Assembly: GCA_965223305.1 (NCBI GenBank)
Contig: CBDCWT010000071.1
Location: forward strand, 1-27,902
Direction: 5' to 3'
DNA length: 27,902 bases
DNA from: CBDCWT01 sp965223305
Lineage (GTDB): Bacteria; Planctomycetota; Planctomycetia; Pirellulales; Pirellulaceae
Below, in pieces: positions 21,899 to 27,902 of this stretch. The notes beneath the pieces are model-generated. The model saw nothing but the letters and a program-made list of their open reading frames with translations. It searched no databases and was not told the DNA's origin. The stretch's first letter is position 1. The number at the start of each line of letters is the position of its first letter. Made by a program: the position numbers and the translations under genes.

Positions 21899-23989
21899 AT
21901 GGCGAAAGTTAACGACATTCGCAACGTGGCGATTTGCGGCCACGGATCCTCCGGCAAGACTACCTTGGTGGACCGAATGCTGGTCAAAACGGGCACCGTG
22001 AATGCCAACCCCAGTGTTGATGAAGGGACAAGCATCTGTGATTTCGATGCTGAAGAGAAAGAACATAAATACACTATCGAAGCCAGTGTGGTTCACTTCG
22101 ACCACGCTGGTAAGCAGTTTAACGTCATCGACACCCCCGGTTATCCGGACTTCATCGGCCAAACGATTGGTGCCCTACACGGCGTAGATACAGCGGCTAT
22201 TGCTATCAACGCCCAGTCCGGGATCGAGGTGAACACACGCCGGGTTTTCGAAGAGGCCGGGAAAGCCGGTATTGGCCGCATGATCTTCATCACCAAAATG
22301 GATGCCGAAAACATTGACTTTCCGGCGTTGATCGAGCAAATCCGAGAACTCTGGGGCAGCGCCTGTGTCTTGCTGAACGTACCGGTGGGGACCGGACAGG
22401 ACTTCCAGGGTGTGGTCAGCACGTTGAGCGTTCCCGCGGATACCTCCGGGGCCCTGATCGATCCAGCCGAAATACACGACTCGCTGATCGAGTCGATTGT
22501 GGAGGCGGATGAATCGGTGATGGAGAAGTACTTGGAAGGAACAGCACCCAGCGAGGCAGAACTCTCCGAGCTGATTGTCCAGGCGGTTGCCGCGGGCACA
22601 TTCGTACCGATCGTCTGCTGTGCTGCGAAACCGGACATCGGTGTTGGCGAGCTACTCGACGCAGTGGCGATGTGCGGGCTTTCGCCCGCCGACGTCCAGC
22701 GGCGCGGAACTCAAGACGGGGCCGAAGTGGAGATCAAACCTGATGCCAACGGCCCGCTGGTGGCGCGCGTCTTCAAAACGAGAATCGATCCTTTTGTTCA
22801 AAAGTTGAGTTTTCTCCGCATCTTCTCCGGCGGTTTGAAACAGAACGAGACCGTACCTGCCTCGACGGCGCGCAAGGGCGTTAAGCTCGGGCCGCTTTTG
22901 CAAGTCCAAGCGGAAGAGACCTCGACCAAGGATGCTGCCGGCCCCGGCGAGATTGTCGCAGTGGCAAAGATGGAAGAACTTCATACGGGTACTGTGCTGG
23001 GTGAAGTGGCGCTCGAGCCGGTCAAGTTCCCAACACCCATGGTTGGCCTGGCAGTGCTGCCTAAAAGCCGTGGCGACGAAACCAAGTTATCTGGTGCACT
23101 GGCCAAAGTGGTCGAAGAAGATCCGACCTTCAAACTCGATCGTGACGGACAAACCAAAGAGCTCGTCATGACGGGAATCAGCGAACTCCATTTGATGGTC
23201 ATTCGCGAGCGGTTGCACCGCCGCGACAAACTCGAAGTAGAAACCAAGGAACCCAAGATCCCCTTCCGCGAGACCATTCAAGCACCCGCGGACGGCAGCT
23301 ACCGACACAAAAAGCAATCGGGCGGCCGTGGTCAGTTCGGCGAAGTCCACATTCGCATGTGGCCTTTTCAGCGCGGCACAGACCTGGAGGAATACTGCAC
23401 GAAAAGTCGTTTTGCACAGATGAAGACTTTCCACTACGACGAGAAACACAACTTCGTCTGGGTCGACTCCATCGTAGGCGGTGTTATTCCCGGTAACTTC
23501 ATGCCGGCAATCGAGAAGGGTTTCCGCGAGAGACTTGTCGGCGGTGTCATCGCGGGCTACATGGTGCAGGACCTTTGCGTTGAAGTCCATTTCGGCAAAC
23601 ACCACCCCGTTGACAGTTCAGAAGCCGCCTTCAAAACCGCGGCAAGGATGGCGTTCAAGCAGGTCTTTGAACAGGCGCGGCCCTGCCTGCTGGAGCCGAT
23701 TGTCAAGCTAGCGGTGACAGTGCCTGAGGCCAACGTAGGGGATGTCTACAGCGACATGTCATCCCGTGGCGGGCGAGTGCAGGGAAGTGACTCGGCGGGC
23801 GGGAATCTGCAGACTGTGCACGCAGAGGCCCCGCTGCGCGAGGTCACCACCTACTCTCGAACACTCTCCAGCATGACCGGTGGCCAAGGCAGCTATGCCA
23901 TGGAGTTCAGCCACTACGACGTTATGCCTGCCAATGTCCAGCAGGAGATCATGGCCAAATCGAAAGTCCAAGAAGAGGAAGACGACTAA
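21899..23989 (+). CDS. elongation factor G-like translational GTPase (EF-G-2 type paralogue)
   Basis: A 696-residue protein with the five-domain EF-G layout. G1 is GHGSSGKTT (residues 14-22), G3 is DTPGYPDF and G4 is TKMD rather than the usual NKxD. Switch I lacks the RGITI of canonical EF-G and reads EGTSICDFDAEEKEHKYTIE, which is the pattern of EF-G-2 paralogues such as Thermus TTHA1498. Domain IV (GGRGQFGEVHIRMWPF, VGGVIPGNFMPAIEKG) and the EF-G C-terminus are present. I take it as a paralogue, not the main translocase; its exact role is uncertain. The start at ATG 21899 has AAGGA 7 nt upstream; ATG 21884, overlapping the hisA stop, would add five residues. Confidence 0.9.
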   Translation: MAKVNDIRNVAICGHGSSGKTTLVDRMLVKTGTVNANPSVDEGTSICDFDAEEKEHKYTIEASVVHFDHAGKQFNVIDTPGYPDFIGQTIGALHGVDTAAIAINAQSGIEVNTRRVFEEAGKAGIGRMIFITKMDAENIDFPALIEQIRELWGSACVLLNVPVGTGQDFQGVVSTLSVPADTSGALIDPAEIHDSLIESIVEADESVMEKYLEGTAPSEAELSELIVQAVAAGTFVPIVCCAAKPDIGVGELLDAVAMCGLSPADVQRRGTQDGAEVEIKPDANGPLVARVFKTRIDPFVQKLSFLRIFSGGLKQNETVPASTARKGVKLGPLLQVQAEETSTKDAAGPGEIVAVAKMEELHTGTVLGEVALEPVKFPTPMVGLAVLPKSRGDETKLSGALAKVVEEDPTFKLDRDGQTKELVMTGISELHLMVIRERLHRRDKLEVETKEPKIPFRETIQAPADGSYRHKKQSGGRGQFGEVHIRMWPFQRGTDLEEYCTKSRFAQMKTFHYDEKHNFVWVDSIVGGVIPGNFMPAIEKGFRERLVGGVIAGYMVQDLCVEVHFGKHHPVDSSEAAFKTAARMAFKQVFEQARPCLLEPIVKLAVTVPEANVGDVYSDMSSRGGRVQGSDSAGGNLQTVHAEAPLREVTTYSRTLSSMTGGQGSYAMEFSHYDVMPANVQQEIMAKSKVQEEEDD

Positions 23990-24311
23990 ACTTGGCAAGA
24001 CGGAGCGTCCGAAGAAACTCATGGTCGCTTGATTCTCACACACGCAGCCCATAAGATACGATCGTGCGTGGTGGAAGGGTGAAAACTCCGGACAATTCCA
24101 TGAAGAACCACCGATCACTTGCCTCCTGTCGTTCCGCAGCTCTCTGCGTCTGTCCGGGCTAACCGGACAAGCCCCCCCCTCTACATGCTCTACGTCGAGG
24201 TCTGTTGGAGTCATCCGGCTCGGCAAACTGTGTCCGCACCATCGGTGCTCCACGACCTCATCGCATCTGACGTTCACAAGAACAAGGCCGCCACCAGCGG
24301 AGCAGTCTGTC
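23990..24311. other. 322-bp region upstream of serine acetyltransferase, possible long leader
   Basis: No gene is supported. It holds a promoter candidate at 24029-24057, which would give a leader of about 245 nt. Within this leader TGTCCGG (24151-24157) can pair with CCGGACA either at 24088-24094 or at 24163-24169, two mutually exclusive stems. No T tract follows the second stem. No known riboswitch class was recognised by eye. Confidence 0.4.
24029..24057 (+). promoter_or_regulatory. promoter candidate upstream of cysE
   Basis: TTGATT (24029-24034), a 17-bp spacer and TAAGAT (24052-24057), each matching consensus at 4 of 6. It lies well downstream of the EF-G-like stop and far (about 255 nt) from the cysE start. 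Confidence 0.35.
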
Positions 24312-25283
24312 ATGGCTTCCGATTTTCGCCTCAAAGAGCAACTTCCTTCGCTCACGCAGCGAATTGTCGATTCTTACACTCAGATCGGTACGATCCACCA
24401 TCTGGGACACTGCCCGCTTCCCAACCACAAAGAGCTGACCGGGGCGATAGAAGACCTGAAGGAGATCCTCTATCCCGGGTATCAGCGGCGAGAGGGACTT
24501 CACGCCGGCAATGTCACCTATCACGTCGGGCATTTAATCGACCGCCTGCATGACGTCCTGACCACTCAGATTGCCCGGGCCTTGCGGCACGACGATCACC
24601 TGTCGACGGGCATCGATTCGTGCGCCGAGCCCCAGACGGACTACGAAGCCAAAGGGCAGGCCATGACGATCGCTTTTTTAGATCAGCTACCTGACATCCG
24701 AAGGCTCCTGGCCATGGATGTTCAAGCGGCCTTTGAGGGCGATCCCGCCTGCCGTAGCGTTGACGAGGTGATCTTCTGCTATCCCGGCCTGGAAGCGGTC
24801 ACTGTCTATCGCATCGCGCATGAACTCTATCAGGCCGGTGTCCCCTTCATCCCCAGGATGATGGCCGAATGGGCGCACCGGCGGACTGGTATCGACATCC
24901 ATCCCGGAGCGACAATCGGCGATCACTTCTTTATCGATCACGGCACGGGCGTCGTGATTGGCGAGACCTGCCAAATCGGTAGCCACGTGAAGTTGTACCA
25001 GGGAGTAACCCTGGGCGCCCTCAGCTTTCCTACCGATGCTGACGGTAAGATCATCCGAAACTTGAAACGGCATCCTACGATCGAAGACCGCGTGGTGATC
25101 TATGCCAGCGCTACCGTGCTGGGCGGGAAGACCGTGGTCGGCCACGATTCGGTGATTGGATCGAGCGTCTGGTTGACCAAACCTGTCGCGCCACACACTA
25201 CCGTCACTATCGAGTCGCCCCGGTTGCGGATGCGCGAAGAGCTGCCAGCCGAATTGGACGCCACGGCCAATTACCAGATTTGA
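24312..25283 (+). CDS. cysE: serine O-acetyltransferase
   Basis: A 323-residue enzyme that acetylates L-serine with acetyl-CoA, the first step of cysteine synthesis. The N-terminal half is helical (VTVYRIAHELYQAGVPFIPR at its end). From about residue 195 a left-handed beta-helix of hexapeptide repeats follows: IDIHPGATIGDHFFIDHGTG, VVIGETCQIGSHVKLYQGVT, and ATVLGGKTVVGHDSVIGSS. D209 and H210 in FIDHGTG are the expected catalytic pair. It is longer than E. coli CysE (273 residues) because of its N-terminal region, as in the EpsC-type plant/planctomycete form. GGAG at 24299-24302 lies 9 nt before the ATG. Its last 77 nt overlap the opposite-strand YfhO-like gene. Confidence 0.93.
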   Translation: MASDFRLKEQLPSLTQRIVDSYTQIGTIHHLGHCPLPNHKELTGAIEDLKEILYPGYQRREGLHAGNVTYHVGHLIDRLHDVLTTQIARALRHDDHLSTGIDSCAEPQTDYEAKGQAMTIAFLDQLPDIRRLLAMDVQAAFEGDPACRSVDEVIFCYPGLEAVTVYRIAHELYQAGVPFIPRMMAEWAHRRTGIDIHPGATIGDHFFIDHGTGVVIGETCQIGSHVKLYQGVTLGALSFPTDADGKIIRNLKRHPTIEDRVVIYASATVLGGKTVVGHDSVIGSSVWLTKPVAPHTTVTIESPRLRMREELPAELDATANYQI

Positions 25284-27831
25284 CCAGAGCCAGCAGCAGC
25301 ACGAGCAACCCCAGGCTGCTGAGCGCCGCACCCCGATAGAAACTCGCCGGCCGGTAGTCCATTCGCACGCGGTGCCGGCCAGCTGGTAGCCAGACACCCC
25401 GCATGACACGGTTTGTCCGTAAGATCGGACGCGAATACCACGGTCCGCCATCACTTCGAATCTGGGCGCGCCAGCCGGGGTAGAACAGGTCGTTGACAAC
25501 CAGCAGCGCCAGCTGCTGGTTTTGCACGTTGATCTCGATCTGCTGAGGGTCTGTTCGTTCGATCTGGCAAGTTGCGAGCGGATCGGCGCGCCGCGAACCC
25601 ACCCCTTTGCGGTCGGGCAGCTCAGACACTCCCTCCACGACCGCAGTACTCAGCAGGTCCCGCCAGCTTCCTTCCTCCAGGAACACCTTTCGAGTTTGTT
25701 CATCCAGCTGGCGGCGACGCATGGGCCCTGCTGGCGGCTGATAGACCACGTGGCCCACCAACCAAGCCCGCGGCAGCACCCCCACACGTTCGACCAAGTC
25801 AAAACTCGCGTGTTCGATTTTGCTCCGATCAAGCCCTGAGTCTGCCGCCCGCAGCTCGTACTTGGCGGAAAAGAACCGGTAGAGATCAAACTCTTGTTGC
25901 TGCTGGGACCGCAGGCGAGAAACCGCCTTCATGGCGCTCGAGGAGAACGTGCCAACGGACTCGACCAGACCGACTCGCTGCGCCAAATGGTGTTTCGGAT
26001 GGAGGCTGGCGCGTTCCCAACGGACGACATCCTCCAGGCGATTCGGGTCGCTGAAGAGGGACCATTGGGTGGGCCGGGCAACTCGCCCACGGAAGACTCT
26101 CCAGCGATCGTCCACCTGCGTTCTCAAGTTGGGTTGCTGGCGCAGCTGGGCGGCCGACACGCTCACGACGAGACTGCGCTGAGCGACTGCCAGATCAAGA
26201 ACCACGATCACGAGCAACATCAGCTTGCGGATCCGGTCCGAGCCGGAGACTCTGACGGCGCCGATGAGCGCCGCACCAACGATGGTGGTATGGACGAGTC
26301 CGCCGAGCAGAGCATGCCCTGCGGTGGTCGCCTCAAGTGGGCCAAAAATCGGATCGGCCGGCGCGGTAGCAACCCACTCCACCCAGCGCGGGTAGACGAT
26401 CCGGTAAGCCACCATCACAAGGACGCTCAGCCCCAGCGCCCAGCCGGCTGGAACCTGGAGCCGCTGCGAGCCCTTGGAAAACAGCTCATCCCACCCGTGG
26501 GCGGCCAGCAAACTTCCGCACAGCGAAGCGACAACTAGCAATTTGGCGGGGTAACGAAAGTAGCCGTAGCCCGGCAGTAGGATGGTCATCCACCAATGAA
26601 GACCACCGACGCTGGGACCGATGAAGGTCTCTGCGCCAGCCTGGTCGCCCAGACCCGCGTAGACCTCGCGGGCCACCCACCCGACTCCGTACCAACCACA
26701 ACTGGCGATCGCAAACCAGGCCATCAACCACGACAGCCACCGCGTGCGAGCCGGGCCGCGCCACCACCGGCACGACCGCAACGCCAGCAGCAGGGGCAAG
26801 ATGCCAAAGTAAATCGATGGAGTCCACACCTGCTGCGAAGCTGGCAGTGCTGTATCCCAACGGCGGTTCACAGGAGCAAGGTCACCGAAACACCTCGGCC
26901 AGACGAGCTCCGCGAATTGCCAGGGGGCGACACTGTAATCGAAGCAGTTAGCGTAGTGGCTTCCCGGCTGGGGCGCCCTGCAGAGGCCGCGGAGGTTGGC
27001 GAGCAAACCGGACACGGGGTGCTGCGGATCGGTGTCACTGGCAGTCGCAACGGCTTCGTACAGGTTGCGTGGACGGTCATAGCTCGCTCGTTCGCTGCGC
27101 TGCGCCCACTCGAGCGCCGGCCAAATCTGGACGGCGGCGAGCAACAGGCCGACGGTGAGTGCCAGCGCGATCAACTTGGAGTTTGCAAGCAGACGACGTG
27201 CTCTCCCGCCGCCGTGGCCGTCGGGCAGCAGGCAGGCACAGCCGACCGCGGCGAGTCCGGCGTGATAAGCGGCCTGAGGATCACCACCCAGCGTCATCAG
27301 AGCCAACACAACGCCTAACCCCAACGCCGCTCGCTGCCGGCCCCGGGTGATGGCCTGTTCGGCAGCCAAGAGCGCCACAGGCAACCAGGCAGCGCCTACC
27401 AAGAACACGACGTTGTGGCACTGGAACAACACCACTCCCGCGAAACCGTATGAAACTCCGCAGATCCCAGCGGCTTCACGGCTACTGCCCCAGCAGCGCG
27501 CCGTCGAATAGGCGGCGCCAACAGCTAGCAACACGTGGGCGATGATGTAAACGGAGTAGCGCGTTTCAAAGGCAATCGGCAGGGCAAAGACTAGCTTTCC
27601 AGGATAAAGGACGCTAGACGTGGTCTCGGCAAAGGAGGGGGTGCCGGTTGCGTCATAAGGGTTCCACAGCGGTAGCCGACCCTGTCCCCACTCGTAACAT
27701 TGCCATTGGAAGAGCGGATAGTAGTAGTTCGCTGCGTCGCGGAAGGCGATGACGCGGTCTTGGCAGAGAACGGGCGCAAAACAAGCGGCGAGCAAGACGA
27801 GTACCGCGACAACGATGACCGGTCGACCCAC
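25207..27831 (-). CDS. large multi-pass membrane protein, YfhO-like
   Basis: An 874-residue membrane protein. The N-terminal two thirds hold a dozen or so hydrophobic helices, starting with VIVVAVLVLLAACFAPVL, and an early loop with DAANYYYPLFQWQCYEWGQG and LPLWNPYDATGTPSFAE, typical of YfhO/GT-C-like proteins. A soluble C-terminal region of about 250 residues follows, then a last helix (ALSSLGLLVLLLALV) and a basic end. YfhO proteins are linked to glycosylation of surface polymers in Firmicutes; a role in lipid-linked sugar transfer here is only an analogy. The start is GTG 27831. An in-frame TAG lies only nine bases upstream of it, so no earlier start exists. The 3' end overlaps cysE by 77 nt on the opposite strand. 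Confidence 0.82.
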   Translation of the reverse strand: MGRPVIVVAVLVLLAACFAPVLCQDRVIAFRDAANYYYPLFQWQCYEWGQGRLPLWNPYDATGTPSFAETTSSVLYPGKLVFALPIAFETRYSVYIIAHVLLAVGAAYSTARCWGSSREAAGICGVSYGFAGVVLFQCHNVVFLVGAAWLPVALLAAEQAITRGRQRAALGLGVVLALMTLGGDPQAAYHAGLAAVGCACLLPDGHGGGRARRLLANSKLIALALTVGLLLAAVQIWPALEWAQRSERASYDRPRNLYEAVATASDTDPQHPVSGLLANLRGLCRAPQPGSHYANCFDYSVAPWQFAELVWPRCFGDLAPVNRRWDTALPASQQVWTPSIYFGILPLLLALRSCRWWRGPARTRWLSWLMAWFAIASCGWYGVGWVAREVYAGLGDQAGAETFIGPSVGGLHWWMTILLPGYGYFRYPAKLLVVASLCGSLLAAHGWDELFSKGSQRLQVPAGWALGLSVLVMVAYRIVYPRWVEWVATAPADPIFGPLEATTAGHALLGGLVHTTIVGAALIGAVRVSGSDRIRKLMLLVIVVLDLAVAQRSLVVSVSAAQLRQQPNLRTQVDDRWRVFRGRVARPTQWSLFSDPNRLEDVVRWERASLHPKHHLAQRVGLVESVGTFSSSAMKAVSRLRSQQQQEFDLYRFFSAKYELRAADSGLDRSKIEHASFDLVERVGVLPRAWLVGHVVYQPPAGPMRRRQLDEQTRKVFLEEGSWRDLLSTAVVEGVSELPDRKGVGSRRADPLATCQIERTDPQQIEINVQNQQLALLVVNDLFYPGWRAQIRSDGGPWYSRPILRTNRVMRGVWLPAGRHRVRMDYRPASFYRGAALSSLGLLVLLLALVKSGNWPWRPIRLAALRASATGATR

Positions 27832-27902
27832 AGCGCGTTGCTACCGTTCCTTTCGGCTTCCCCGCTCTCTGAAGTCACGCAATCGGCAAATCGCGTTGAT
27901 TC

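Noticed and set aside
24151..24169. Intrinsic terminator after the EF-G-like gene (TGTCCGG/CCGGACA stem)
   Set aside because: The stem is followed by a C tract rather than a T tract, and it lies 160 nt past the stop. I kept it only as part of a possible leader structure.

Overview
The window looks like chromosomal core sequence of a GC-rich planctomycete, most likely of the Pirellulales. I infer this from the archaeal/eukaryal-type prolyl-tRNA synthetase, the EF-G-2 type paralogue, the split glycine decarboxylase (gcvPA/gcvPB), small proteins of types I associate with that phylum, and a high density of intergenic palindromic repeats. No database search was possible, so the taxonomy is an inference. 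I see no prophage, integrase, transposase, CRISPR array, tRNA or rRNA.

Layout, left to right. (1) 1-395: the N-terminal part of proS on the minus strand, cut by the window edge. (2) 588-1550: a YhaM-type OB-fold/HD exoribonuclease. Its 3' end meets a convergent polysaccharide co-polymerase across a 153-bp multi-hairpin element. (3) 1710-5106, minus strand: a Wzz/GumC-like chain-length protein and a WcaJ-type undecaprenyl-phosphate sugar transferase, together a small exopolysaccharide module. (4) 5377-7620: RNase R. (5) 7738-7983: a small proline-rich putative lipoprotein. (6) 8166-13315: a glycine cleavage operon, gcvT-gcvH-gcvPA-gcvPB, ending in a LipM-like octanoyltransferase that probably feeds lipoylation of GcvH. 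(7) 13483-15503: an FHA-domain protein, then an ECF-type sigma factor overlapping its predicted anti-sigma factor. (8) 15504-16260: a gene-free stretch packed with nested inverted repeats. (9) 16373-16723: a small charged protein, followed by a 180-bp element with 19-bp terminal inverted repeats. (10) 17080-19421: rpmE-prfA-prmC, a translation-termination cluster in which prfA is split by a one-base frameshift. (11) 19587-20409, minus strand: a SixA-like phosphatase overlapping a small membrane protein. (12) 20623-23989: a flavin reductase-like protein, hisA, and an EF-G-2 type GTPase. (13) 24312-25283: serine acetyltransferase, overlapping 3'-to-3' by 77 bp with a large YfhO-like membrane protein at 25207-27831 on the minus strand.

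Two things merit most attention. The first is the prfA frameshift. One extra T near 17709-17710 breaks an otherwise full-length, well-conserved release factor 1, and it sits in a GGAG-CTG-CTT context resembling the spacing of the classic prfB (RF2) +1 frameshift site, though without a stop codon in the A site. The second is the set of dispersed palindromic elements. One family occurs three times in the window (two complete copies, one half copy), and several elements begin exactly at the stop codon of the upstream gene.
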